A DNA stretch of 64,000 nt. Origin: Plumapathes pennacea (taxonomy: Eukaryota; Cnidaria; Anthozoa; Antipatharia; Myriopathidae). Made by a program: the position numbers and the translations under genes. The stretch's first letter is position 1; each line of letters starts with the position of its first letter. The stretch lies in NCBI GenBank assembly GCA_964036295.1, contig OZ038462.1:8263267-8327266 (forward strand), written 5' to 3'. The notes beneath the pieces were generated by a model. It ran no database searches. It saw nothing but the letters and a program-made list of their open reading frames with translations, and had not been told where the DNA came from. This document shows positions 1-11,937 of the stretch, in pieces.

Positions 1-867
1 TTATATTCAAAAAGAAAGCTAGTTAGCAAATTAATTATTAACTTGCGTTTTTGACTCTGAAAAGTAGATAACTAATCTACTCACACGGCACTCTGCAAAA
101 CATTTATCTCCTCGGTTTTTATATTTATTTTTTGGTATTGGAGAAAATAGTGCAATTATTCACTGCAGACAATTCGGGAATGCTAAAGAAATTGTGGTTT
201 TGAGAAAAGTATAAATTGATACACATTCATTAGTTGATTAAGCAGACTTTGCAATATATTTTGCTTAAAAAAGCAGCGAGCCTTTTATATTGCAAAGTTT
301 AAGACCTCGATTAAAATTATATGATGCAGGCTGAACGTATAGAACTGGTAAGATTGTTGGCGGTTAATGACTCTTTCAGACATAAGCCCGCCCGCGCCTT
401 TTTTCCGTTATGAAATTATGACAAAGAGCTGTGGCTCTTGTAGAAATCGTAGACCAATGATGCACTTATGGAAATCATTCTCACTTGCAGTTCGACGCAA
501 TCTCTGAATTTAGGGCCAGAAAAGTATATTACCTGCCATCGTGAAGTATATAGTATTATTTTATAAAATAACTATGATACTGCGCGCACCCTGATTGGCT
601 GAATAAACGTGTAATTTGAGAGTATATTACACGCTGACGCGATACGCAATGTATTTTATTTGACTAATTATTTATAAAAGAAATATATAACGTGTTCCCG
701 TGTAATATAGCCTCATCTAAACACTTTGGGAAGTTGGGAGAACACTCGAGCAGCGCCGGAAACCACTCGGCGGCCTCGTGGGTTCCTTACGCTACTCTCG
801 TGTTCTGGCGTAATTAGCTCCCTGATGTAAGACGGCGCGCAATTATTTACAGCTTTGAAAATAGTTA
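1..867. repeat. Repeat-derived intergenic DNA
   Basis: No gene is visible. Positions about 30-240 resemble 2187-2400 (shared stretch around an attattcactgca motif followed by similar text), so the window opens inside one copy of a local duplication. Positions about 720-830 contain an imperfect inverted repeat related in style to the hairpin near 30.2 kb. Confidence 0.45.
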
Positions 868-876
868 ACAGTAATT

Positions 877-1340
877 TAAAATTTATACGCTGACTGACAG
901 GTCAGTGAATGAAGTTCCATGAGGATGGGTGTTATGTGGTCGTACCGTTTGACTCGTGTTATCAATCTGGCTGCCGAGTTCTGAACACGCTGTAGTTTCA
1001 AAAGCTCAGAAGAGGGCAACCCATAAAGTAGGCTATTGCAGTAGTCTAACTTGGAGGTAATAAAGGCATGCACTAAGCGTTCAGTACTTGACTGATTAAG
1101 ATATTTCCATATCTTGCCGATTTTTCGAAGTGCAGCGTACGCCGCCTGACAAGTATTGTTGACATGACTTGTCATGGTGAGGTGGTGGTCCATGAAAATG
1201 CCTAGATTTCTGACCTTTACAGAGCAAGTTACCTCAGTACCATCAAATGAAATGCTGGCCACTGGCTCCAGTCGTGAAAATTTGGAGCTGAAATGGATAA
1301 CTTCTGTTTTGGACGAATTACATGCTAACTTATTCTTAAG
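877..1340 (-). pseudogene. Non-LTR retrotransposon reverse transcriptase fragment
   Basis: Minus-strand reading gives the C-terminal part of a LINE reverse transcriptase (CR1/L2/Jockey-like). An N-S-S-K-T-E-V motif near 1320 is followed by an L-G-I-F-M-D block, then the family pattern F-I-T-S-K-L-D-Y-C-N-S-L-L-Y-G and Q-N-S-A-A-R-L-I. These are the thumb-side motifs of that family. The catalytic palm (YADD) is absent and the frame ends in unrelated residues at 877, so this is a 5'-truncated, decayed insertion. No endonuclease domain is seen. The clade is not resolved from so short a piece. Confidence 0.85.
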
Positions 1341-1469
1341 AAAGAATCAGTTTGGATATCGCACTTTTAGAGCTGCTTACGCCCCTTGTGCCCAGCACCG
1401 CGCACAATCGACCAGCATTTACAACGGACTCTGTCTCACGCAAACGAGGCAGACCCTACTTCTTTGAAG

Positions 1470-2053
1470 TACCGGTGCCTGAAATTTTAGAGCTGCTGAG
1501 ATTACCGTTTCCAGGAAGTCTCGGCACCCCTAAATTTCAGGCACCGGGACCTCAAAAACGTTCCACCGGTGCCAACTTGTTGGGAGTACCGTGCAACCAT
1601 TTTAGTGCGTATAAATAGGGTTTTATTTTTCTAGTGTAAACAGGGCAGACTAAACATTTATGACTGCTATACCGGCGCCTAAATTTTAGTGGTGCTAAGA
1701 GTCAGGCCGCTAATTTTTGGAAATTAAACATGTTGTGTTTTTCAAAAAATAAATAAATTAATTAATTAATTAATTAAAAGAAAACGAAAAAACAACAACA
1801 ACAAAAGAAAAAAACAGAAATTCTGGCCTAGGGCTAGCGACGTTTATCTGACGCATCTCGTTGCTAACGTAGCGTAATGGCTTTTAATTAATTAAGGTAT
1901 CATCACTGTCAACTTTGGAGTGGGTCAGCAAAATTTGTTTTTTTCTCATCTTGTAATTCACTTCGAAAGCGCGCATTTGCAGAAAATTACTGGTACCGGT
2001 GCCTAAATTTTAGTGGTACTGAGAGTCAGGAAATTGAACATATTTCGTCGTTT

Positions 2054-2084
<31 letters not shown>

Positions 2085-2185
2085 AAAAACAAAAACAAAA
2101 ACAAAACAGAAATTCCGGCCTTGAGCCTAGAGGAGCTGAGCTGACGCATTTCGTTCGTGAACGTAGTATAATAGTTTTAACGAAC
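1470..2185. repeat. Local inverted and tandem repeats
   Basis: Positions 1470-1549 form an inverted repeat built on gtaccggtgcctgaaatttt and its complement. A block starting taccg(g/c)tgcctaaattttag occurs twice in tandem, at about 1668-1890 and 1993-2185, both ending in a shared ctgacgcat(c/t)tcg segment. A poly-C then poly-A run lies at 2053-2105. No coding sequence is supported. Confidence 0.6.
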
Positions 2186-2733
2186 TGATAATTATTCAAA
2201 CACGCAAATACAGGTACGTGCTCCTTTCCCAGAAGATAACAAGTATATTCACGGGGCAGTCTGCAAACATTATCTACTCGTTTTACTAAATGCCACTGGA
2301 GAACAAAGAGCAATTATTCACTGCACAGTTGAGAAATACATTCAGAAAATTTGAAACTTGATAAAACTAGAATTACAATCGTAGAGTTTTAATTCGATAA
2401 GTAGATTTTAAAACAATGTTATTCATTGGATTATTGCTGGATGGCCAAAAATATGTTTTAGCATGCATTTAGGAGTCACTAAGTAGCTTATACTCCCAAA
2501 CGAAAAATCTTCGCCGTTATTGGCAAGGTCTAACAAGACTGAAAAAACACTCACAGCAAACAATGTTTAGTTTTTAATTCAATTGACAGGTTCTTTGTTA
2601 TGACGTGAGTTGAACTACCTGTAAAAACCGGAACTTGACGAGGAAAAAAGACCAAATTTGATTGGTGGTAGAGTTGACTGACAACAAGTTAAAAAGAAAC
2701 GCTCACATCAAATAGCCCACAATTAGTAATACC

Positions 2734-5700
2734 ATGGCTGGGTTAGTAAGATCTGTTTTGTTCTTCGCTTGTGTTTTCGCGGCACACTTCTTCTCCGAGC
2801 ATAAAGTTCTGTGCGCTAAAGGACAAAAGAGGACAAATGGAGTGGGATTTTCTCACGCGAACTTTGTTGATCACCTGTTTCACTACCTCAACGTCAGCCA
2901 AGTCGGGTCATATTTGCTGCATAAACTAGAAGACTGCGCTGCCGCTTGCGTTCGCAGTGCTTCTTGTTTCTCCTTCAACGTGGCAGAACATCCTGACATA
3001 AACGGCCATTTTCTGTGTGAGCTTCTGGCCTCTGATAAGTACAACTCATCTGCCAAGTTCCAACCAAACCAGTCCTTCAACCATTACAGCATCTTCGTAA
3101 GTTCCTCTTTGTTTCGTTTTTAGTTTCCATTTTAGTGCAGAAAAATAACTACTGTTTTTAAACTGTTCAAACAGTTTGTAAAGTGCAAGTATTGTTATTA
3201 ATACTCACATTTCTTGCCACGCGTAATAATATTTTTCAATGCGCAGTTTCGTTTTTCGGTTGGTATCAACTCGGTCGGCGTAACTTTAATTAAATTGAAT
3301 TTTGCAAAATATAACGGAGTCAAAATAGGTGTCGGCTCTGTACACGGAATCCTTGTTGCTCAGGAAACAAGCGAGCATAGAAGACAAACAAACAGTGAAG
3401 TGATGACATTTACATTAAAAAAAGTTATTCGTTCTTCTTTCTTTCAGAGTCCTTGTTCTGAGATGCCCTGTATGAACGGAGGGACATGCATCGCTTTGTA
3501 TACTTTCATGACGACTTCAAGTGCAAATGTCCTCCAGAATTTAAAGGAAAGAGCTGCAATATCGGTATGGCAGGTCTAGTTGATAACGTATAAAATTTTC
3601 GCTACTGATTGCGTGCTAGTTTGATTGAACGTGTATCAGAACAAGTTTCTAATTTGGTACGACAGCAATAAGTCGGTAAAAAAATGACTTGAAAAACAAG
3701 TTTTGTCGCGTGAAAACGCGACAGATGCTGGGATTCAAGTTTGGTGTGGCAAGTATCTGCACGCACCATTAGATTTCTTTAATGAGCAATCTCTGGACTA
3801 GAGCGAGACTCCCAAGAGTGATCAACTTCAATTTTCTCTTTCAGTTTCTCACCAGAAAAATATCATACAGTATAGGGAACTTGTCTTGACACCTTCCTCA
3901 AATGAAACCTGATTAAACTATAAATTATATTAACAACACTCGTACATTTGCTTCAAAAGGTTGAGAGGATCTACATTTTGAGCCAGGGAGAGAAAATGTC
4001 GGCTAGCAAAGAAAACAGTAATGCGAGACTTATCTCATTTCATGCATAATTAATTTTGACAGTTTGACTTCGAACATTGGTCTTAATCACAGGGTACGAT
4101 TAATCTAGCCTGCGCTTCATTAGTTATCTGTTTTTCTTCTTCCAAAATGCATTTCTTCTAGCAGGAATTCTTAATTTCCAGTCGGCTTGTTGTAATTTAC
4201 AGCTATTATCACTGCGGTTTTGGTAAATTCACGGTAGTTTAACAAGCGTTTGTTAAAGTTGGAAAAACCCGTGACAGGCGGGAACGACTTTAACTTGTCG
4301 AAATGTTGCTATCGTTTGATTATGTTTGCTTTGCTTCGCTTAGTTTTAACCAAAAATAATAATAAAAAATGTACACAACTGGAAAAAAAACTGCGAAAGT
4401 GAATATAATTAAACAAAAACCGCAAGAGCGCAAGTACATGTCAACAAAAATTTCACGTTACATACTTGAAACTGAGCCAAGAAAAAAAGGCTTCCACACC
4501 GCTTGCGGTGAACATTACCCAATGAAATTATAGTATTTTTGCTTGCCCGTCAATCAAACTTCAAAATCCTAGAGGGGGGATTTATTTTACCAATTGCCAT
4601 GATACCTACGCTTTGGCTCTCGAGTGAAAACAATTCTATATTGGGCCCTTAGACCCTGCATAATAATATGTAATTGCAATTGATTTTACACTGAAGAAGT
4701 GACCGAACAGCAGTGTGACGCTATCGCCACTTGCGTGTTTCCGCGAGCAGATCGTAATCGGGTTTTACTTGATCTAAAAAGGCCTCGTTCGGATGAATCC
4801 ACAATCCTAGTAAACGCCAAACAAAGTAATCACGCAACTACGTTCGACATTCTAGCCTGTGCAGCGGCTTTCCCGGGAAAGGGAAGAGAGGCATTCCCCT
4901 CCTTCTCCCCATTCCGTTCACGTTTGCGTTCGCGCTCGGATCTGACCCCTTCCCCTTCCCCGGGAGAGCTGCTACGCAGGCTAACATTTATTCAAAAGTC
5001 GATAATCAAAGGCAAAACAAGTTGTCAAATTGTATCGTTAATCAAATGAATATTTTCTTCAATCATCACGCAGATGTGGACGAGTGCACAGAAAACAAAT
5101 ACAACTGCTCTGCAGACGCTACTTGCCAAAACACCCAAGGTTCCTTCAACTGCAAGTGTAACCATGGTTACCAGGGAGATGGCGTGAGCTGTAATGGTAA
5201 GAACTGTATATTCTGTATATTCTGTTTTCTGCTTCTTCTTCTTCTTCTTTTTGTTGTTGCTGTTGTTGTGTTTTGTTGTTCAGCCATCTTTGATGTCACT
5301 TCAGAATATTTATCTTAATGCCAAGTATTATAATTCAACACGTAGATATTGACGAGTGCACAGAGAATAAACACAACTGCTCTGCAGACGCTACTTGTCA
5401 GAACACCCAAGGTTTGTTCAACTGTGAGTGTAACAATGGTTACCAGGGAGATGGCGTGAGCTGTAATGGTAAGAACTGTATATTCTGTTTTCTGCTTCTT
5501 CTTCTTCTTCTTTTTGTTGTTGCTGTTGTTGTGCTTTGTTGTTCAGCCATCTTTGATGTCACTTCAGAATATTTATCTTAATGCCAAGTATTATAATTCA
5601 ACACGTAGATATTGACGAGTGCACAGAGAATAAACACAACTGCTCTGCAGACGCTACTTGTCAGAACACCCAAGGTTCGTTCAACTGCGAGTGTAACAAT

Positions 5701-6502
5701 GGTTACCAGGGAGATGGCGTGAATTGTATTGGTAAGTACAACGACATACAAAAACCCTCACCCTACCCCGTGCAAATTGTCTCCTCCCAATTGACTGTCC
5801 TTCGTTTGTTTTCTTTCTTTAGCATTAAATTAATATATAAGGTTTTGTGCACTGTTTTCCCCCTAAGAAACAAGAGATTGTTCTGACCTGTACCAAGCCG
5901 GCATCACCACAAGTGGCGTGTACTCTGTTAATCCTGACGGCAAAGGAACTTTCTCAGTTTACTGTGACATGACAATCGCCGGAGGTGGCTGGACAGTGTT
6001 CCTGAGACGACAAGATGGCTCCCAAGACTTCTACCTAGAATGGAGTCAGTACAAAGCGGGCTTTGGACAGTTGACCGGCGAGTTCTGGTTGGGAAACGAT
6101 AAGATCCACCGCTTGACAGCCAGTAGACCGAGCGAGTTACGAGTGGAGCTAGGGGACTGGAGCGGAGGCAAAGCTTATGCAAAATATGGCACTTTCGCAG
6201 TTGGAGATGAGACGTCGCTGTACGTGCTGACTGTGGGCTCGTATTCAGGGACGGCGGGGAACTCGTTAACGTATCACAACAACATGAATTTTACTACCAA
6301 GGACAGAGATAATGACAAGTGGAATGCAAACTGTGCTGTGAGCTACACAGGCGCCTGGTGGTATAGCAGTTGTCTTCACTCCAACCTGAACGGACAGTAC
6401 CTGGGAAACAAGATGGATGATCGGGGAGTCAAATGGTATCACTACGAAAGCAACTCTCTTTCCATGAAGTTCGCCGAAATGAAACTGCGCCCGAAAAATT
6501 AA
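2734..6502 (+). CDS. Secreted PAN-EGF-cbEGF(x3)-fibrinogen-domain protein, frameshifted (lectin-like gene 1)
   Basis: Exons by splice sites and phase: 2734-3096, 3448-3564, 5074-5196, 5346-5468, 5609-5731, 5868-6502. The start is in a strong accATGG context. Residues 1 to about 22 are a signal peptide, then a PAN/Apple domain with the C-x3-C-x5-C core (C68, C72, C78, C95), one EGF exon, three calcium-binding EGF exons (D-x-D-E-C start, C-x-N-x4-F-x-C hydroxylation motif) and a 211-residue fibrinogen C-terminal domain like ficolins and tenascins, with the D-N-D calcium loop and both cysteine pairs. Such domains bind acetylated sugars or other surface ligands. The EGF exon is 117 bp against 115 bp in genes 2-4, with two extra bases near 3501-3504. 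The frame is lost and a TGA follows at 5185-5187, although the later exons remain open. Either a very recent pseudogene, a variant allele or a sequence error. Confidence 0.82.
3693..4630. repeat. Intron block shared with gene 2
   Basis: Starting at caagttttgtcgcgtgaaaa, this 0.9-kb stretch of gene 1's intron matches about 31079-32000 in gene 2's long intron in order and sense. It includes a degenerate copy of the cactcccaagagtgatcaac MITE family at about 3805-3985. Gene 4 lacks the block at the corresponding place, so it behaves as an insertion or a retained paralogous intron. Confidence 0.6.
4854..4984. repeat. Short inverted-repeat element (MITE)
   Basis: Ends are tagcctgtgcagcggct and, on the opposite strand, ttagcctgcgtagcagctct, giving imperfect terminal inverted repeats round a pyrimidine-rich core of about 130 bp. 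The ends resemble those of the element at 23358-23607. It lies in the intron before the first calcium-binding EGF exon. Confidence 0.55.
5197..5731 (+). repeat. Tandem duplication of a calcium-binding EGF exon and its intron
   Basis: Intron 5197-5345 (149 bp) and intron 5469-5608 (140 bp) differ only by one 9-bp unit (tgtatattc repeated) and about one base, and the following exons 5346-5468 and 5609-5731 differ at only a few bases. All three EGF exons are exactly 123 bp with phase 1 at both ends, so adding or removing a unit keeps the frame. This is a very recent duplication or ongoing gene conversion. Confidence 0.9.
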
Positions 6503-6522
6503 TAACTTTGATAGTGATAAAC

Positions 6523-6935
6523 CGTATCAAACGTGGACCTACAGGACTGGAGCGAAGGCAAAGCTTATGCCAAATATGGTACTTTCGCAGTTGGAGATGA
6601 GACGTCGCTGTACGTGCTGAGTGTGGGCTCGTATTCAGGGACGGCGGGGGACTCGTTATCGTATCACAACAACATGACGTTTACTACTAAGGACAGACAT
6701 CATGATAACAGGGGTGGTACAAATTGTGCTGTGCAATACACAGGGGTGGTACTGTGTAATTGTAACTGTGTAATTGTGCTGTGCAACACACAGGCGCCTC
6801 GTGGTACAAAAGTTGCTATGGGTCCAACTTGAACGGACAATACGGAAAGAGCATGGGCAGCAAGGGAATCCGCTGGCTAAGCAGTATCAAGAAGCATTCG
6901 GTGATGAAGCTTCGACCGACAACTTGACTTTGATG
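6523..6935 (+). pseudogene. Broken fibrinogen-domain 3' fragment
   Basis: Starts like the middle of gene 1's fibrinogen exon (the [12 protein letters not shown] block), runs through the calcium loop region and the N-C-A cysteine, then is interrupted near 6750-6790 by a small internal duplication of a gtgtaattgt/gtgctgtgcaa segment. It resumes in another frame with the S-N-L-N-G-Q-Y block, ending K-L-R-P and a stop. There is no start and no first half, so it is a partial tandem duplicate of the gene 1 terminal exon. Confidence 0.85.
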
Positions 6936-6984
6936 GAGATAAACGTTGCCCACTGATATCCGAGATGTGCATGTCAGTTTCAGA

Positions 6985-7140
6985 GTTGTTGATTGGCAAT
7001 CGCTGTACAGGCCGAGTGTGGGCTCACATTCAGGGACGCGGGACACTCGTTGCGTATCACAACAACATGAAAATTTCTACAAACGACAAAGACAAAGACG
7101 GGGCGAAGAGTGATAACTGTGTGGGAAGATACACTGGCAT
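6985..7140 (+). pseudogene. Second fibrinogen-domain fragment
   Basis: A shorter and more decayed piece of the same domain: the Y-H-N-N-M-K block followed by D-K-D-K-D and a lone N-C before similarity ends. It follows directly on the previous fragment, so the 3' end of gene 1 was duplicated at least twice. Confidence 0.75.
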
Positions 7141-8002
7141 TTTTGTTCTCTTGTATCGGAAACAAAATAGAAAAGTGGGTACTACCTACGAGCTGGGCAC
7201 ACTACATGATCACTCTCTCTTTTTTGGGCTGGCATGAATATTTTTTCAAAATTTTACAGAATTTTCCAAAAGAGCCATCAGTTTTTCAAAACATATCAGG
7301 CTGGTTATGATTGATGTCAGTATCAAATATATGCTACACGATGTCTAAAGATATGTCGCACAGTTACTGAAAAGTATCAGCTTTATCGAAAAAATATTTT
7401 CGAAAAACCGGAAGGGGGCGGTGGCATCCCCTCCACCCCTGCTGTAAGTCGACATCACATTGACTTTAACAACAGCCATGACCCAACCTGAGATCAAAAG
7501 AAATTGTCTGTCAACCAATTGTAGTTTTCAGAAAAGTGGGTGGCCAAAAACTTGTCTGACATGGTGGAGTCACTGTGATGCCGATGGAGCAAAAGGCTTT
7601 GAACTCTTAAGTCTTTAATTGAGTTCGCACACCAATTATTACCATTACAGTTTTTTGCCATAACTACATATTAATTGTTTTCCACGTATTTATGGGAAAT
7701 GATTCATTATCATAACAAGTGAACTGTTCAGCAATTCAAGAATTATTTTCACTTTCAATATAACTTTACATGGAAGGAGGGTGACCTCTTTAGAAGAGTA
7801 TAGTAGAGCCATTTGCTCTGTTATTAGATATAATAGCAAGAAACTACAGCACTGAAAAACTGAAAAACTGCAGGAAGAGACGCGAGTGCAAGGAAAATCG
7901 AATTCACCGCCAAAATAACTTGTCTGTCCGCCAGTTTGGTGTTTACGCCCTAAGCGACCGCGCGGTGCCTTTCAGACTCTTGGCAAGCGCTTGGCATGTA
8001 AA
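7141..8002. other. Intergenic stretch, nothing recognised
   Basis: I see no open frame with domain motifs, no terminal inverted repeats and no strong tandem repeat. Only the last 40 bp resemble the repeat units that follow. Confidence 0.4.
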
Positions 8003-8468
8003 GGGGCCATGTAAACAGGGCCTAAATCGGTAATGGGTTTGATTATTTGCCTAAATGTAAAACGCTTTAGGGTTGTCTGCACTTCCACTAGTTTTCTCAA
8101 AGGAATAGATTAAGTCATGAGGAAATGTTTAACACCGTTCTGTAAATATACTAAACTTGTGCAGGGCATGGGGGCCATGTAAACAGGGCCTAAATCGGTA
8201 ATGGGTTTGATTATTTGCCTAAATGTAAAACGCTTTTAATTAGTGTTGCCTGCACTCCGACTAGTTTTCTCAAAGGAAAGGATTAAGTCATGAGCAAATG
8301 TTTAACACCGTTCTGTAAAAAGTATATACTAAACTTGTGCAGGGCATGTGGGCCATATAAACAGGGCCTAAATCGGTAATGGGTTTGATTATTTTCCTAA
8401 ATGTAAAACGCTTAAGTCATGAGCAAATGTTTAACACCGTCCTGTAAAAAGTATATACTAAACTTTGT
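8003..8468. repeat. Three-copy tandem repeat, about 170 bp units
   Basis: Units begin near 8003, 8170 and 8349 with g(g)gccat(g/a)taaacagggcctaaatc and include gtttaacaccgt(t/c)ctgtaaa. The third unit has lost about 60 bp of its middle. No coding capacity. Confidence 0.85.
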
Positions 8469-9789
8469 AGGGTATGCAGTCTAAGGTTGCCATTATTATT
8501 ATTTACTACTCTATGTGCACAAATAAAGAAGTAACAAAGTCACACACAAATGTGTTTACTTCCCTGCTTGCGAGACTTGATGGACCATCACTAACTCCTG
8601 TAAATTTTAGCTCAAAAAAAAACTGGAACTTATACGTCTGTCCGACTTCCTTAACGTACAGATTTTTATGATCTGTTCTACATCAAAGAAAAGCCGTAAC
8701 ACTTAGTTAACACGCACTCCAACGGATTGAAGTTGTTGTTTAAAGGACTTTAAATTTCAATCCGACTTGTGTTCCATATGACAAACAAATAAGAGCTCAA
8801 CAGTTTTCGTTGCCGGACAGCTCATATTAGAACAACGGCTTTACCAATTTATACCCAGAGCCTTCTTATTTCTTACAGCGCATGCCCGGCGAAAACGAAT
8901 GTACTTATGGACTGTGCTTGTCTCTCCTTTTCTGTCCAAGAGTGAAAAATTATTCAATCAAAAATATGTTTCTTTTTTGGAAACGGTAAAGCTTATAGAC
9001 CAAGGGAAGCAAATGAAGGAGAGGCTACCAAGCCCATACAAGTCTGTTTTGATCGCGGCTCAAAGCAACGCAAGGTTTCTCGAATAAACGAGCTTTCTAC
9101 GTTTGGTGATTTTTGCGTCCCATACTACCAAAGGTTTGTAGAAGAATCAGTCGTAAGGCGAGTATTAGGCCGATATGTAAATATCGACAGCTGATCACGA
9201 GCTATTCCCATTTGCTGCTCGCCAACAATGGCTACACTACGCCTTTGTTTTTGAAACAGAGGCAAACTGCTGACCTGCACACCAAAGTGATCGCAGGCTC
9301 GGAATTATTTTGCCGCGCTTTCAGACAAACCTGTATCACGTTTCAAGCCTTGGACATGCACATTCTTAACGTGCAAAAACTGACTTGGCTATAGAATCCT
9401 TTGAGTATATACGTACGACAAAAGTTCCCGTCACTGTACTATGACGCTACAAGCGCACTGGCAACGGGTCAGTCCTATTATATTGCTAAATCGTAAATAT
9501 CGCCCTCAAAACACTAGCCAAATTGACTAAAACAATCCCCCCCTCACCCGAACGAAGTTGGATATTGGATCATGGGCATGAAGAAACACAAATTCAATAT
9601 GATCGGGAGGGGGGCGAAGGGGACAGGAAGTCTCATTGATAATATTTTATTGCAAAAGAACGAAACTTTCCAACACTTTTGACCACGGTTGCAAATTAAT
9701 ACTTTTAGTTCCTGTAAGAGCTACGTGTTCGTCTGTGTCGGCGAAGCCATGAAACAAGAATGGACAAACGCGAGGTTGGGGTGGGTACG
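8469..9789. other. Intergenic stretch with an unassigned decayed ORF
   Basis: Positions about 8899-9087 hold a 62-codon open frame, and an overlapping frame continues to about 9194 with a Tyr/Val/Arg-rich tail. The change of frame suggests a decayed coding relic, but I cannot assign a family. The rest shows nothing. Confidence 0.25.
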
Positions 9790-11937
9790 TTGAACACCGT
9801 GAGACTACACATTCTTTGTGAAGTGCCACAGATCCATAGAAACCTCACGTTCATACATCAGTGCTGAATAATCTACTTAAAATATCACATGACAAGTTTA
9901 GAACAATAGTGTACCATTTTTGTGTCAATCTTTTTCTGAAATATCAACCAATGGCGTGCCAGCCAAAGCTCAAGAAAACATCTGATCGCGTTTCGTTTTC
10001 AGCACCGCTGGCCCGACCTCGGAAGAGCCGACGCACTCAAGAAACTCTGAGTAACAAAGCAACCCAAGCGAAGAAGACAAACGTAAGCATTTTTAAACTA
10101 AACGTTCGGAACTTTTTAGAGAGTGTTGCTCGTCATTCTTTGGCTTCGATTTCAACAGCTCAGTGATCCTTACAATAATTGTTAAACTTCACTTAGCAGG
10201 AAGGCTATTCAGGCGTCCTTGTATAGCCAGATAATATTAAACAAAATCCTGAATTCTGTGCAACTAAAATGTAGGCACGAGGAATTCGTCTGATAACTCT
10301 CCGCGTTTTCTGTTCACTAGTAATAGCTGGCTCTCCGAGGTTTTCGGTTAATAATATTATCACTAATATCATAATATTATCATTGATGTTTTGTTACTAC
10401 AAGGGATGGTTTTCAAGCAAATTATTTCAAAGAGGGCCATAGCTCTCAAAACATTCCCGTAACTCTTAGCAAAGTAATAATTTTTTTAACTTTTGACTCA
10501 CTGGCAAACCGAAAAGCGACAACGAAAGAGATCTCATTTTCATTGCAAATGTCATCTCTACAATATTACTTTACAAAAACGATGCTCGGTTTTCTGTTTA
10601 GTGCTCCGTTGCCTTGTAGTTTACATTTAAAGTTGGACCAGTAAAACAATCATTTGTGTCGTAGTAAACTTGTAATTTTTATCCATTAAATACAGATAAC
10701 ACGCTCGATTTTTACTCAAACTAAAAAGAAAGAATATCGAAGTTTAGTATAGCAGGAAACGGCAATTCTGGTACTAAATATTCTCAGTTCTGGCGGAGGC
10801 AGAGGTTAACCGACATTACGCCTCGTTTAAAGCTAAATTCATGCGAAAAGCAACCTAAAACTCAAACCTATAACCCTGAAAAGATATGCTACAGTGCAAA
10901 AAATGAGCAACAAGAAAAAAAGCGACCTCTTTTTGAGACGTGTAAAGAGAGATGGCATCGGGTGTCCATAATGCCAAATAACTTCTCAGTTTTCAGCGGC
11001 AAATGTTATTCTTCTAGCCAGCCCCTCTCACATATCCTTTTTACTTTTGTTCTACTAGGATTTCAAGTGTTCGCACCGCAAGGTATCTAAACACGAAAAA
11101 CGAGGATAACAACAACACTACAACACTATTTTTATATTTCGTTCAGATATATTGCACAAAAGAATAAGAAAGCTAGGAAGCCTGAAAAATAGTATAAAAC
11201 CAATCTAGTCAGACTACCTTAAAATGTCGTAATAAATAATTGAATAGGTGGGTCAAAACAAACAAATATACAATCTCACCGCACTTACGAGGGAAGCTGT
11301 AACAAGAGACGCTTCTTTATTATCTCCGAGGCTGTCGAATATGTAAATATGATAATTTTAAAAGTGTCCTGTACTTGAGAGAATTATTTAGCTTTAGTTG
11401 CTCAGATTACAATATTGCTGTCATTGTCAAGGGACCTTTTATCAGTATTTACACGTCAAGATCGAGATAGCTTTACTTACAGAATGACTGACAAACATTG
11501 AAAAACGAGATAGCATTCCGAATATTACGCAGAGGTCGGAAATACATGTTTGTTTTTTAATTTTTAATTAATTAATTAATTTATACATGAATCAGTCATG
11601 TGTTAGTTCATAAACAAGTTCTTCTGCCCATCTATTGCAATGCAGATTACTTTGCTCTAATAAATGGGATACATTAGTATCATTGATACAAAAGCTCATC
11701 CGTCCATGAATTACGATAGTTCAATATGTTCTGTCCAACCCCACGGAACATTCTCCCGACTTTCTAACAAGCCGGACTATTTAACTGAAGGAAATCACCC
11801 TTTATCTTCTTGTTCTGCACTCCGTTTATTGGAAACTTTTTCCATTCGATGCAAGTTAAGTACACACTTTCATAATATACTTTAACAATCGATTAATACG
11901 TCAACCTCTTGTCCCTTTTTGCACAGTTTGGCAAAAT

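Noticed and set aside
1174-1618. Plus-strand open frames over the LINE fragment
   Set aside because: Shadows of the minus-strand reverse-transcriptase reading and of repeats.
4699-5049. 116-codon open frame before the first cbEGF exon
   Set aside because: It runs through a MITE and has no motifs; it is intron sequence.
9861-10166. ORF conserved in both duplication units (also 16426-16599)
   Set aside because: The similarity is at DNA level from the tandem duplication; the second copy stops early and no motif is present.
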